From Cinclus cinclus (taxonomy: Eukaryota > Chordata > Aves > Passeriformes > Cinclidae): a stretch of DNA of 64,000 bases. Positions 11,240 through 24,145 of the stretch are shown here, piece by piece. The position numbers and the translations under genes are program-made. The first letter of the stretch is position 1. Each line of letters starts with the position of its first letter. The notes beneath the pieces are model-generated. The model did not search any database. It was not told the DNA's origin and saw only the letters and a list, made by a program, of their open reading frames with translations. The DNA lies in the NCBI RefSeq assembly GCF_963662255.1, contig NC_085048.1, forward strand, positions 96,683,729 to 96,747,728, in the 5' to 3' direction.

Positions 11240-14200
11240 ACATCTCAAGCCTAGATTGTACTCTGCCTGGGGAGGAGCTCTCTGCCTCCAGGGAGTTTTC
11301 AGGATGCTTAGCCATTACAGCAGCTGCTGCTTCCCTACTTGCTGCTCTTAAGCAATGTATTGCTCTCCTAGGCAGGTGATGATGGAGGCAGAGCACCACC
11401 TTCTCTAACATAATCCAAAATTCCATTTGTCAGTGCAGGGTACAGAAGAACCCTCAATCTGGGATGCTGCTTCAGAGCTGGAGGACAGAGCCATTCAGCC
11501 TGTCATTTGTAGGTCCCCAAGGCTCTTGGAGGAGCTCCAGGGGTCCAGTACAAGACACAGAAAATTGGGTGTGCTGGCGGGAGGACTAGATTAACTATGA
11601 GAGCAGTGCTGCTGGGAAATCTGTAGGCCCCACAAATCAAAATGCTCAAGAATGCAGCACTGAGGTCTGCTGCTCTAAGCTTTGTGAAGTAAAGACAAAT
11701 CACTAGTCTCTAGGGACAACACTAAATTTTGTATAAAGGAAAAAGTGACATTCATTTGTAACTTCCAGGTTTTTCCAATTCCCATTTGGTCATGGTTCAA
11801 GGTTGTACTTTCCTATTGCAGCTCTTTATTGTTGGGCTTTTTCTTCCCCCCACAAAATATGAATTTTGAACTGGTGAGCTCAATGACTGGAATTTTCTAT
11901 TCAAGCTTTTCTTCTCAGTCTCACATTGGCCACAGGCTGAGCAGCTACGCAAGTCTGAAGGTCACCAGCATCCTGTGGCAATGATCAGGGTTTCTTACCA
12001 ATGTCATTTCGTCTGAGACCTGGTCCATCCCTGCATTAATCTGGTTGTGTGAAACCAAGGGGTAGAATGGAAATGGAATAGGGATGACACTGTTATGATG
12101 GGTCCTATGAGCTACTCTGGCAGCACTTTATTTGGTGCCATAATTAGTCTTGCTTTTATAGTTTTGGCTAAGTAGTGGTACCTTCTTGGAATAACTGTTT
12201 TGTAAACAGCTTCTTTGAAGTACAGAGCAGAGAAGAAGAGAGCCCAGAGAAGAAGGTTAGAATGGAGAAAAGGTGGGAATCCCAAATCTTTGCTTCTCAC
12301 ATGACTTGTCTTATGCACATTACAGAGAAGTAATGCAAAAAACATGTCTTCACAGGTAGCCACAGATCAGTCTACTGAGGGTGGGAACAATGAGAGTGTG
12401 ACTGGGAGCATGGGAAGTGGAAATAATAATTGTTTTTAGCTCAAATCAACATGTCCAAATCAAACCTTCACAGCTATCTTTCCTCATAACTTTTTCCACT
12501 TCCTCTACCTGCAACTGTCCCTTTGGAATAAGTGGTGGAAACAGTCCTTGTGGGTCGTGAGAAAGGATCAGACCTCTAAACATGTTGTTATTCCTGTTTT
12601 CCAACTCTTGGCACTCACAAAAACAGATGATTAAATAGAGCAGGTAGCAGTCAACTGATCCAGCCGTCCCAGCAGGTACAGGGAGTTCTCTGTGAGGAAC
12701 AAAACTGCTGGAGTAGATGTTTTCCCTATTGCATAGTCACTTGTTATGCTTTACAACCAAAGCAATGCAGATGCTGCAGAGACATCACCTCACTAGAACA
12801 CCCTTTCCTGCATTTTCAGAGTTATTGCTGGATACCTTGTCTGCATTACCCTCTAACAAACAAACTGAGGAGCAAATCAGCATCTCTCATACTTTAAAAA
12901 GACCATCCAGGGTTTGTTTTACCCATGTAATTTTACAGGAGAGAAGAGAATGGGAATCTTTAACTTTGATCCAGGCTGCTTGTCATGAATAACAAAAAAT
13001 AAACATCAATAACCACATAACACACATACACCCCTTATCTAGTATGGACAATTCTGAATTTATGATAGCCTTATACCTTAAAAAAAAAGTATCTGTCTTC
13101 CTGCAGCCTTCAGAGCTACAGGTTCTATTAGACACAGACACCGAAGTTCAACTATTGCTTATTCACCATCACCTCTCTCAGTGAGCTGACTGAAATTCTC
13201 CTCAAGCATTTAGAGCCATCATGGCAGAATGGGTTTCAAAGCACAAAGAAGTATTTTATGGAAAAGCATATGAAACAGGCCACACTCACTGGAAGCTGAG
13301 GAAATAACTTGCTGTGACCTTGCCATTCTCTGTGTGTGCTCCAGAAGAGTCCTGTGGATGCGCCTGGTCAAAACAGGGGAATAGGAGAAGGTGAATGGCA
13401 GAAAGGAGCCCACATAGCCTGCCCTGAGGGTCTTTCAGGTGGTTCCAGGAGCCAGGACATGGGAAGAAATTAGGCAAGAAGGGAAAATACAACAAAGAAT
13501 CATTACAGAAGGGGCTTTTTGCTGTCCCTGAATGGACAGGGCTTTTGGTCTGTGGGAGGAATGGGGCCCCTTGGTTAGCTTTCCCCACTGCTCCTCATGA
13601 CTTCACCAGTTGAGCAATCTCCTTGGTTTCTGCTGGGAGAAGAACTGCAGGAACTTACGAGGTCAGGCTGGGAAGAGGACTCAGAGGTCACTCTTGGAAT
13701 AACATTCCATGGAGGAATCTGTCAGACACAGAGATGAGAATCTTTCAAGGCAAATCAATATGCAACATACAAAGTGCAGAAGACCTCCAGAAGTTACACT
13801 GCATGACAGCCTTGGTCAGGGGGTCTGGAGCAGGACAGGAGCCAGCAGAGGCTATGCTGCTGCCCAACACAGCAGCACAAGTCCAGGACAAGCACACAGA
13901 ACCAGTCTCACACTCTGGCAACAACCCAGCTGACAACGACACGGAAAACAAGTTACACCACCCCCAAGAGACAGGGCTGACAGGAAGGATTACAGGCTCC
14001 AGAGCAAAAGCAGTACAGTCCATCATATCTTCAATCCCACATCACTGAGAGGATGCTCTGTGCCCCAACTCCACGACCCACTGAGACCTAAAACACCTCC
14101 TGGCCTGGCAGCTTGGGCCGTTGTCCAGGGCCGGTGGTGAAAATCAGCCTTTAGGGAATCACGGCCATGCCACAAGGTTTTGCTTCTGAATACCACCAGG

Positions 14201-14990
14201 AGAGGTGACCCTGCTCAGGCCCCAAGTACAGGTGCTTTAATGCAGCCATTGCTTTGCACTGCCTGAGCAGAAATTCAAGGTCTGGCAGCCTTAGGAGATG
14301 AAAATCAGGGTCATCCAGTAGTCCTCAGACAGCACTACAGATACCTGGGTTAGGTACCTCTGGCAGCCCTGGGGACAGCAAGGAGAAAACATAAAGCTGC
14401 CTGCAAAACCAGTGGTGGTGCTGCTTGCATGCATATGCAATTGGGAATGGTTGTGCTATAAAGGGAGAGTTTAAAAACAGCCAGACATTTTTCCTTTGTT
14501 CTTTATTTGTTTCTGCCATGACATGAGGCAAAGAGCAATGCTCTACAGATGGTCAACAATGAAGCTGTGTAACAAAAGAGAAAAGCAGTTGTCCTAAAAC
14601 ATCTGACTGGGATCCATCACGATTAATCAAAGGCCAGAAATAAAACTGACCCCCACTGCACTGATAGGGGGAGTTGGAGCCAATTCTGTGTCTAATATAC
14701 CATATCAAAATGCTACCTGAAAATCCCTCATTGGAGTCAGCTGAATTATTCAGGGACCTCAGCCAACCCAAGTATCTTCTGCTTTATGAGCCTTGAGGAC
14801 CCTAAGGCATGTGCACTCTTGCTATTCACTGCAGTGGATTCAGACTGGCTCTCTGCTATCTATATTTATCACGATCCCCTCAGGAAGTGTTTTGGCAGGA
14901 TTTTGTAATGAAAACCCTGCCCAGAGCACTCTTTGGCATGCAGCGAGCAGCCTTAAAATAGTGCAGTGACATACTGCAATAATTACTCAT
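11240..14990. other. Non-coding stretch, no gene recognised
   Basis: Unique sequence. Opposing open frames at 13623-14048 (plus, 141 codons) and 13745-14026 (minus, 93 codons) overlap almost fully and neither resembles a known protein. A TATA-like CTATAAAG lies at 14456-14463, shortly after a CATATGCAA word, without other promoter support. No transposon was recognised. Confidence 0.5.
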
Positions 14991-15015
14991 ATTAACACTC
15001 TTCATTGTGCTGTGT

Positions 15016-15275
15016 GACGCTTTGTCCCCGTGGCCTGGCTCATCCCACCATCTGGCGCGTGGTGGGACGACAGGAAGGAGCTGACCTTTCCTAAAAGGCA
15101 AAGTTCAGCGCCAGGCTCGGCTGCGAGCCCCTGGAAACCCGGCAGCCATGGATGCAATCCCATCCATCGCACCAGCAGAGAGCTGGCACCAACCCCCCCC
15201 CCCGCTCGCTTCCACATCCAAAGTTTGCAGGTGTTCAGGCAAGGATATTTTGGCTCCTCTCAAGCCCATCGGTGT
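15016..15275. promoter_or_regulatory. Small CpG-rich patch (weak CpG-island candidate)
   Basis: By hand count this holds about a dozen CpG dinucleotides in the first 200 bases, in a window where CpG is otherwise scarce. It also contains GGCGCGTGG, CCCGGC, CAGCGCC and an 11-base C run at 15193-15203. It is GC-rich but short for a CpG island and has no TATA or recognised gene next to it. It could be an unmethylated regulatory element, a small or orphan promoter, or a chance patch. Open frames crossing it in both directions look spurious. Confidence 0.35.
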
Positions 15276-15291
15276 CGTTTGAGGAGAATTT

Positions 15292-15304
15292 AAAAAAAAA
15301 AAAA
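15292..15304. repeat. Poly-A run (13)
   Basis: A plain A homopolymer directly downstream of the CpG-rich patch, with no retroelement body recognised before it. Confidence 0.9.
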
Positions 15305-16930
15305 GCATAAAAGTCCAACCACACAGGATAACTTTGAACCCACACTATAGGAGCAGGCTGCTTGCTCACCAGTTACAGGTTGGCTTCCAGTCTAACCCAT
15401 ACATTCAGGTTTTTATCCCCTTTGGAGTAAATCTTCATGAGCTATGCTAACAGCATATCTCATTTCACCTTAAATAGTAAGCAAAAAAGTAGTTTTCAGT
15501 CAGAAGAGAGATGGAGAAGTGGGGACAGCTTTACTTGGAGTTGATAGAACCCTCAAAGTTTCAGTATTCTTGAAAAAAGTTCTCTGTTTAAAAGAAAAAA
15601 ACCAACAACTACTTTAATTGTTTGAATTGTGCATCTTGAGCATCTGCAGTGTGTTTTTTCTGTTGATGACAAAATGAGCTTTGGAAAAACATTTTGTTAC
15701 TCACGCCTATTTGCCTAAACTTGCTGGATTTCAATAGCTCAATGAAAAACCCATCCAAGTCAGTATAAAGAGTCCCAAATACTTTGGGACTTTGAGTGCT
15801 TTGTTTAAAACCTGACGTCCTCTGGGTCTGCTCAGTGTTCCCCACGGTCATGGTCTATGTGTTTCAAGATGACACAGTCCTGTGATTTCAGAGGCCATGG
15901 TCTCAGAACAAATATTGATGTAACTGCTTAATTATGGCTTCACAAGGAGAGAGAATAGTGCAGTCCTTCCAATATACTCTGATTCAGAGAAAGTTATGGC
16001 ATAAAGCCTCCCTTTGATCTTTATTTCCCGTGAGTGCACTTTGGGGGAAACTAGCACCTGATAACATCACTTTGTTTGCTGGGATGTGAATCGATGGGTC
16101 CATAAAGACACCCCAACTACCCTCTTAGTGTATGCCAGCCCTTTGTACTTCCACAGTGTTAGCTCAGAAGATCCAAACCCCTCCTGAAGTTTAGCCATGC
16201 CTGCTCAAGAAGTTACATCCACGTTGATATTTGCCCCCTTATGTAGGGGCAAATCAATGAATTCAAAGACACAGAGAGTTTCAGAGCAATAAACAAATTG
16301 TTCACAAACAATAAACTGTGACAGAAGCAACAACAGCTGAAACAGTTGTTCCAGAAACAACTGGAATCAACACATAAGGCTATTTTTTTCGTTAAGAAAA
16401 CTCATTTAGGTCACATGAGCTAGTGAATGTGTTCACAACCACTTCTGTAACTATGATGCCATGGAAAAATGCTATTCCAAGAAAGCATCTGGCTAAATAC
16501 AAGAGACTTCTATTAAGTGAGCCTACACTTTTGTCAAACTGCAAGACATCTTTCAGAATGTAACAAAGAACATTTTTTAAAGCTGCCTTTCTCAAGCTTG
16601 TCATCAAATCTACCCTGAAAGCACAGTGAGGCAATGAACTCAGTATCTAACTTTGTAACGGGATAGGTATCTGCCAAACATATCCTCACCAGCCAACAAT
16701 GCACTAGTCATATAGGATTTTTTTTTTCCATGCACCAGCCTTTATTAAAACTTTCTCAATTAATTCCGTGGTCTCCAGGACCTTCTGCCAAGGTCACCAT
16801 TCATGGCTGAAAGGGCTGCTCACTGAGTAATGAGCAGTAACTTGTCTGGAGACTTTCTTGTAAGCCATAATCAAACACAATCTTCTGTTAATTGCCTACG
16901 CATATTTGGTGCATTAACAAGAGGAGCTTT
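15305..16930. other. AT-rich non-coding stretch, no gene recognised
   Basis: Unique AT-rich sequence with no recognisable element. A hairpin-capable motif at 16343-16363 pairs CAGTTGTT with AACAACTG around five bases. An overlapping alternative pairs TTCCAG with CTGGAA. Confidence 0.55.
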
Positions 16931-16932
16931 AA

Positions 16933-16960
16933 ATACATACATATATATATTTATATATAA
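16933..16960. repeat. Imperfect (AT)n / (ACAT) microsatellite
   Basis: ATACATAC followed by alternating AT with one TT interruption, about 28 bp. Confidence 0.85.
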
Positions 16961-18635
16961 CCAAACACAACTGCAGAAGGAAAAGCTAAGATATTAGCAC
17001 CATATGAGGATCCTGTTGATGACTTTTGTATCAAAGACAGATCTGATTATTGGTGTGGGGAAATATTTTATTTGGAATAAAGCCTTTGTTTCAGAAGACC
17101 ATGTCTCAAATGCAGTGCTGGATGGCTACTCCTGTTCTTGCATAAATTCTTGCCTGTGAGAAGAGGTCAATAACAGGCTCTTGACCTAATTACTGCTCTA
17201 GATCTAGCTGTCTGCTGAAAATGCTCTCCTAGACATCTGATTTTGAACCAGACTGGGTTGGTTAGTCATAAAGGATTCTGCTTTGATGTGCAACTCTCTA
17301 GGGCACAGCCTGTCTCACCACACTCAAAAGACTAAGAGGTCTAAGGAAGTGCTGTCAGGAGCAAACAAGACCTCACCAAATCAAAACAACCCACTCATAT
17401 AGCATCAAACAACATTATTATGCTATTTGAACTGGTGGAAATGCTGATATTTAAAATTGATCAGTTGCCTTGGCAGGATGGCTCTCAGCCCCATCTCACT
17501 ATGGCTGGACTGAAGTTGATTGGATCTGCTGACCAGTCTGTCACTAAGCTAAGCTGCAAGTGGCCTCCCCTCCCAAAAACTTGCTCAGTTTGCTTTGCAA
17601 GTCCCAGGAACTGATACCTACTGCTGAACACAGCACAGAGGAGGAGATAGCACTGAGAGCTCCAGGTATTGGCAGAGCTCAGCAGGAAACCAGGAAGCAT
17701 GAGGGGGACACCTGTCCTGCTCTCTTAAATGAGAACACCTGCACAACCCTGACCCTTCTGCTGCTGCTATCAGCCCTCTGCTCTTAAGGCCACTCATACA
17801 AGAAGAGCATCTGGAGACAGCATATTTGGTTTTCAGATGCCTCAGGTGAGGCTACAAGTCACCCTCCTTATACCAAGCAGACAAGACCAGGCATCTTTAC
17901 ATGTCTTAGAATATTGCTTCTTATCAAGTGTACAGTAGGGCAGCCTCTAATCCCCTGGGAGAAAACCAGAGGCTGCAGTGATAGAGAGCTACCAAGGACT
18001 TGCACATTTCCCTCCTCTTCACTTTTTCTCCTTTGAGACTTTTTCCCTGGGAGTCCTTTAGACTCCTGGACTGCCCAGAGAGTAATTTCAAGGCATGCTG
18101 CAGTTTTGAAAGAAGGTTAGATCAAGGCCCTAGAGAAGAATAAAAGAGATCCCTAGATCTTTTCTCCTTGCTTATCCTTTATGGTCCTTCAGTAGGGTAA
18201 GTTAACAGGTTTTTCTAGGTATGCCACAATTCATATTACATTATTTTTCCATTGCTAGTTTCAAATTATACTGCTTCTCCCTTCAAGCTCATAAAGTTCT
18301 TTTTAAAAGCTCATAAAATTTCACCTGTATGCATTTATGGCTCTCAGGATATGAACTAAACTCAAATGATTTACTATATTTACCACTGCTCAACTTCACA
18401 CTGTATTTTACCACACTACCTTTTCAGGAGGAATAAGTCACTTCCTCCTTCTTTCCTCTTTCTGAGTTTTTCTAGTGCAGCCACTGAACCCAGAAGACTA
18501 ATCCAATCTTTTTTTCCCTTCTGTTTGTAAGCCACCAATACAATTCTGTCTTAAAATGTAAATAAGTTTGTCTACACGGACAGATTTAGCTCTGTACCTC
18601 TCTCCAAGGCTCTAAGTCTGTGGCCACGCATACCA
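16961..18635. other. Non-coding stretch, no gene recognised
   Basis: Unique sequence with only short open frames. I recognise no mobile element, RNA gene or regulatory cluster here. Confidence 0.6.
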
Positions 18636-18639
18636 CATA

Positions 18640-18845
18640 TTCATAGAATAGTATGGGTTGGAAGAGACCTTTAAGAGATCACCTACACCAACTCTCCTGT
18701 AATGAGCAGGGGCATCTTCAACTACATCAGGTTGCTCAGACCCTTGTCCACCCTGGCCTTGAATGTTTCCAGGGATGAGGCATCAATCACCTCTCTGTTC
18801 GACCTCTTCCTTGTTCACTCAAAGTACTTCCTTCAGAAGGAAAAC
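18640..18845 (-). mobile_element. CR1 LINE 3' end, minus strand
   Basis: Read on the minus strand this is the last 200 or so bases of a CR1 copy. On the plus strand it opens with TTCATAGAATAGTATGGG, the complement of the CR1 3' terminus. It continues with GGTTGGAAGAGACC near 18657, then the CTTGTCCACCCTGGCCTTGAATG and TTCCAGGGATGAGGCATC segments near 18740-18785. Homology fades near 18840. Only 3' UTR is present, with no coding remnant. Confidence 0.93.
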
Positions 18846-19362
18846 CAAGCACAGATGACAGGATTGCTTCCCCACATTTCCCATGAGGCAGGGGAATGAA
18901 GGTGTGGAAGGCCCCAGTTTTGGTGCCTTCCACACTGACCTCTTCTGCGTATTCATACATGATAACCCAGAGTATGCAGCACACACCATTAGCACCACGT
19001 AATGGAAGCACCAGCCTGTCTGGCTACAGCATCCCCACAGACTTTTTTTTTCAAGCTTTGTTGGTGGGGAGGAAAGAAAGAAGAAAATTAAACACACTGA
19101 AGATTAATAATAATCTGTCAAGGTCACGGCTTGTGGTCCAGGAGAGCCCTAAGCCAAGAGCTTTGCAGCATGGGGCTCAGCCTCCAGCAGCACTGACACC
19201 AGCCACTGCATACCCATGTGGTCTGGGGACACCCTGTGGGGTGGCTGCCCCCAGAAACAGATACAGGTACAGAAACAGGTACCCCCAATGAGAGAGTTCA
19301 AGGCTACAAAAGCACCCAAAGCACCCAAATCCATGACAGTACCTTGCAGACCTAAGCTCCAA
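18846..19362. other. Spacer between two CR1 copies
   Basis: No transposon homology was recognised. A small internal repetition (AGAAACAGATACAGGTAC then AGAAACAGGTAC) lies around 19263-19290, and a CACCCAAAG repetition lies near 19309-19328. Open frames on both strands across 18896-19397 look like chance. Confidence 0.5.
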
Positions 19363-19363
19363 A

Positions 19364-19560
19364 TCACAGAATCTGCTGAGTTAGGAAGGACTCGCAAGGA
19401 TAATTGAGTCCAGCCCCCAGCCCCACCTCAAAAGCCCAGCCTCAAAATTGACACCATGTGCCTGAGAGCATTGTCCAAATGCTTCTTGAGCTCTGTCACA
19501 ATTTGGGGCTGTGACCACTGCCGTGGGGAGCCTGTTCCTGTGCCCAGTGTTCAGTGCTTC
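19364..19560 (-). mobile_element. CR1 LINE 3' end of a second type, minus strand
   Basis: On the plus strand it begins with ATCACAGAATCTGCTGAG, the complement of a CR1 3' terminus. It then has GAGTCCAGCCCC, the CCAAATGCTTCTTGAGCTCTG segment, and GGGGAGCCTGTTCC near 19527. This is the antisense of the 3' UTR type seen on the plus strand at 30150-30330, so the two are copies of related CR1s, while the neighbour at 18640 is a different type. Homology fades after about 19550. Confidence 0.85.
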
Positions 19561-21208
19561 AGTGGTCCAGCAAACTTAGGGCAGATCCCTCTTGGTCTTG
19601 TCAAGGTTGGACAAAGAGGCCAGCAGACCAACAGTAACCCTGCATCTAATACTGACAGAAATTAACATCTGTAAAATAATGTGGTAGCCAGGCATAAACT
19701 CACAACCAAAGGCAAAGTTTATCTAAAAATATTTGGGTTGCCATGATTCCTTTTCCCATTTTAGACAAGACTGTGAAAACAGTTTTGATCTCTAGCCCTT
19801 TATTTCCTTTATGGCTGGAACACAAAGTGAATCAACATTTCAGAACCTCCAAAATATTTTTATTTGCTCTCAGTATTTGCTTATAAAAATGATTGGAGTT
19901 TGTCAGAGGGAGCGGAAGAGCTGCATTATTTTTTGCTGCTTAGGGAAAGAATGAATTTGCAAGGGGTACAACAGGAGCTGGCTCCAACCTTTGCAACTTT
20001 GTGGTTCATTCTCTTTCTTGGTTTCATAGTAAATTGCTGCACAGGACTGTAGGGATGCTTAATTTCTCACAGACATGTGACTCTGAAGCAAGGGTTCAGC
20101 CCTGGAAGCCTTGTGCCTTGTCACCCCTGCACAGTGCTGACCTCCACAGAAGGAGCATGACCTCACTCCTACATATGCTGTGTAGGGTGCACAGCTGCCA
20201 CAGGAGGAGGGCAGTGGCACTGGGCACGCAGAAGTATCCTACATGTTGGACAAGGGAACACCAGGCACCTTCTCCTGAGAGGGAGGCAGCAGGTCCTGGT
20301 TGCCAGTGAAAGCAGAAAGCTGATTTACTTCCCTTAAGTGTGTTTTACAGAATAAAGACTGATGGAAGGGAAGAAAAAAATCTCACCAACATGGAAATTC
20401 TGCTTTTTCTTTTCCCAGGAGACAAAAAAATCCCACACTTATCCTGTCTAGAGAGACCTTAAACAAGGATTGGGCTGAAATCACAACTCCAGATATGAAT
20501 ATCCTTGAAGTTTAAGAAAGGACCTCTCCTCTTAGGATGGGCCATCTTAAAATCTTCTCTATAATGGCCGCACTCAAGTCTTAGATTCCAAGAAGAAATG
20601 AATTTAAGAATGCAAATGTGGATTTTAATTTAGTAGGTTTTAACAGTAGGAAATTCCTGATGTGACACACTGGACCTCAAAACCCACTGCTTTTCTTCTG
20701 TGTCACATGTCCTAAGACATCTTGATAGAGAGACTCTGACCTGCAGTGACTCCCAGAGCTGGGTGAGTTTCCCTAGAAGAACTCTATCCCATCTGTGTGC
20801 CACCAAAAGGTGCTGTCTGTAGTCCCTGCTGACAGACATGGGCGTTCTCTCCCTGGTACACCAGGCCAGCTGGAGGGGAGCCAAGCTAACTGTGGCTCAG
20901 TGGTTTTCTGCCTGGGCTGGCTGCTGTCCTCCCAGTTCAGAGCACTGACAATGCAAATGCAGCTGCCTGCAAGACACTGTGTAGGCAGAGAAGGCAAGAA
21001 GCAGACACAGAGTGCTGCAGCAGTGTTAGTCCGGTAGAAAGCACCTGGAAATCCCTGGAAAGTGCTTCTTTGAAAAGTTAGATTCTTCACCCTGACATCC
21101 TTGTGATCCCAGTATGTCCTTCTTTGCTGCTAGCTGTTTTCAGGCTGGAGACAGGTAAACAAAAAACCATGTACTCCCTGAAGCTTTGACAAGCAATGTT
21201 GCTTATAT

Positions 21209-21285
21209 TAAAAAATAAAAAAAATTACAAATTTGTTTTATCCATTTTTAAAATGGCCCAAATTAAAAATAAATAAATTTTCCCC
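21209..21285. repeat. AT-rich low-complexity segment
   Basis: A-rich and T-rich runs (AAAAAATAAAAAAAATTAC, ATTTTTAAAAT, AATTAAAAATAAATAAATT) with almost no G or C. Confidence 0.8.
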
Positions 21286-22980
21286 TTTTGGTGGAAACTT
21301 ACTTGACACATTTAGGTTAATAAGTCCAATTGATAGATGACTTTTCACTCATGCTCCCATTTCCTGATCACATCCTTGTCTCACATCCACCCTGATGGAA
21401 GACTGATGACAGCCTCTAGTAGCCACTGCAGCTGCCTTGCCCCTGCTTGTGCCTGGCACAGCAGCAGGCACTGCAGTCACTGCAGAAGGGCTCTGTGTAC
21501 TCCCTCTGTGGGGCAGCCACAGCTCAAAACCCACCTGAAAGCAGCACCTGCTGGACATTTCCCCCCTAGCAATAGCCTTGTTTTCTTAGAGCAGTGGAAG
21601 GAAGTCTACAGTGATGCTTTGCTGAGAACAGTGGGTTTAGAGCAGCGCCTCCTATACATCATGGTCTCCATGGGATGGGTGAGGAGTCCTTCAAACCCAC
21701 TGCTGGCCTTGAGCTGGAAACCAGCCCCAAGGCTGCCTGACTGTGGAGGGTGCAGGGGCAGCTTGGGGGGAGGAAGAAAGTATGCAGGCTGTCCTCTGTT
21801 TCTCTGCCTCAGTTAAGGAGAACCCCTGGGTGAAACACGGGTGGCCACGGAGCCTTCGTGGCAGGAGTGCCAGAAAGCCATGACCCAACTTGCAGCCACT
21901 GCCTCAATAAGCAGCTCAAAGAGCAGCCAAGTCCATGCCTGGTAAATATTCTCCCATTGTGGCTGTTGTGATGGATGATCTCTGAAGGCAGGGTGGGCTG
22001 TTGGTGCCTGGAAACTTCTGCAGGCGCTCTGCTTGCTCCACCACCCTTCCTGTAGGTGCCTGTTAGGGCAACACAGCTCCATGCCTGCCCAACCTGGCGC
22101 CCTGGGCACAATTTCACACATGGTTCCCATCTCATCAGGCCCTTGTTATCCAAGGGGAGAAGCTGGTATCACTGGGAAAAATCTGGGTTTTGTGGGAACT
22201 GATCTCTGCTTTGTTAGAGGCCATCCAGCAGTTCAAAACATGAGTGAGAAAGTGCAGGGTAGTGCCACTGTTCCAGGGCAATGCCCTGAACCAGGATTTG
22301 GTAGCTGAAAGATGCAGGCAAAGATGCAAAACTGGACCTGCTGGCTCTGGTCATGGGCTGAGAGACACCAGCATTTCCCAGGACAAGACAAGTGTGATCT
22401 CCTCTAGCTGAGGGGAACTGCACCTCCATGAGCTCTTTTCTCAAGGTCTGTATGGAGAAACAACTTCAGGCAGCAGCTTGAGAGTCAGAGCTGTGGGAGA
22501 CCCATCTGAATCCTGGACGTGTCTGATTCTCACAGAATTTTTTCTTCTTGCAGAGTTCTTTGCATCAGAGTCAGAGGCCTTTCAGTTCAAGCGACTCATT
22601 CGTTAACCCACCTTGTTAAATCTGCTCTAGCATCAGAACAGGAGTGAAGGGATGCCTGCTCCCAGAAGCAGTGCTGGTGACTGTACTTCCCAAATGTATT
22701 TTATTTGATTGTTTTTATTTCACTTCCCTTTCCATGCTTCCTGCTCAGTCCCAAACAGGGAATTGGGACACCTGCCCAAGAGCACACTCTGAGAAAGGGG
22801 AGGTCTGTCTCTCAGAGGCAGGGCTGCCTTCTGCAGACATTTGATAAGCAATGTCCTGAAAGGTAAACATTTGTTTAACTTTCCCATAAAAGAGCTTGAC
22901 AGAATAAAGCAGGGACTTTTCTTCAGCCTTACTGACAAAGGGGCCTGCCTAAAAGAAAATTCACTGTAGCCAAACTCAAA

Positions 22981-23014
22981 AAACTTAAACCCAAACATAA
23001 AACTTAAACCCAAA
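22981..23014 (+). repeat. 15-bp direct repeat
   Basis: AAACTTAAACCCAAA occurs at 22981-22995 and again at 23000-23014, separated by CATA. This is a small local duplication. Confidence 0.8.
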
Positions 23015-24076
23015 TCTGGATTGCATTTTTTCTGGATGGTTTCTATCTTTTTGCTCAGCTGAGCCAACATCACTAGCCTCAAAATTCAGTTTCCAACTGA
23101 TGCCTTGGGCCAGCCCCATTAGGAGAGCAGCTCTGTGTTGGGGGAGACAAAGTGCTGAGCACAAGCATGGGTGGAGACGGAGAATTCTGAAACATGGCTC
23201 TGCTTCAGTTCCTCTCCTGTACCAAAATATTTAGGCCTCTACCCCTTTTCCATTTCAATTCTCCTACACTACTTCCCCTTCTCAAATGAGGATATCAAAT
23301 ACTCATGGGAGTCCTATTAAAAGCCTGTATATCCAAGTCTGGTGCTTGGGGTTGTCTCATTTCTGGTACCCACAGGGAGGTTTCAAAGGGGCCTGAGTTT
23401 CCCTAATGCCAGGCCCTATACAAACCAGGCTGTCTAATGTATTTGGGGCTGAGATTATGAAAAATCTTAAGCTTCTAAAAAAAATAAAATTAATCATAAT
23501 CACCCCCTGAAAACTAAGACAGGTTATGTCACATATGAAAATAAGGCCCAGAATATCCAGTCTGTTTCCTCATGTGAAAACAGAGTAGAAAACAAAGATG
23601 CACCCAACAACTTTCTGCAAGGAAATGCTGATTTTTTTAAGGCCATTTGGGGTGAAGAACAATATTAAACTCTTACACCTTAGCCCTTAGCAGAAAAAAT
23701 ATTTCCAAAGTACCTGGATTGTTTATCTCAGTACAGTTCCCTGGCAGGGAAGGGAAAAGTGAGGTTTTACCCATCAGACTGCAGGGACTGTGTGACAGAG
23801 AGACAACAGCAGAGCTGCAATGTGCTAAGACAGCTATTGCTGAAGAGCTGCAGATGGACCTTTGGCCTCTTTAGTTTGGACAGCACTTACACCACTTCCA
23901 GCTCCATCTCCTAGTAAAACCAGTCTTAAATTTTCCTCCAGCAAGAACCCACGGCACCATGGCTAACACGCAGCATAGTGCTAAGCTAAAACCAAGCAGA
24001 ACAGAAAAAAGCTCATGAAAAAAAGAAGTACAGAAACTCTCAGTGATACAACTACAAATCTCTCGATTGCATTTTT

Positions 24077-24145
24077 CCTTTACTGGTAATTCCAGTATTT
24101 ACCAATTTACTGGTTAAAAACAGTATCACCTTTACTGGTAATTCC
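24077..24145 (+). repeat. 17-bp direct repeat flanking a related spacer
   Basis: CCTTTACTGGTAATTCC occurs exactly at 24077-24093 and 24129-24145. The 35-base spacer contains two more related pieces (AGTATTTACCA and TTTACTGGTT), suggesting local slippage or duplication of a short TTACTGGTAA-type unit. Confidence 0.85.
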
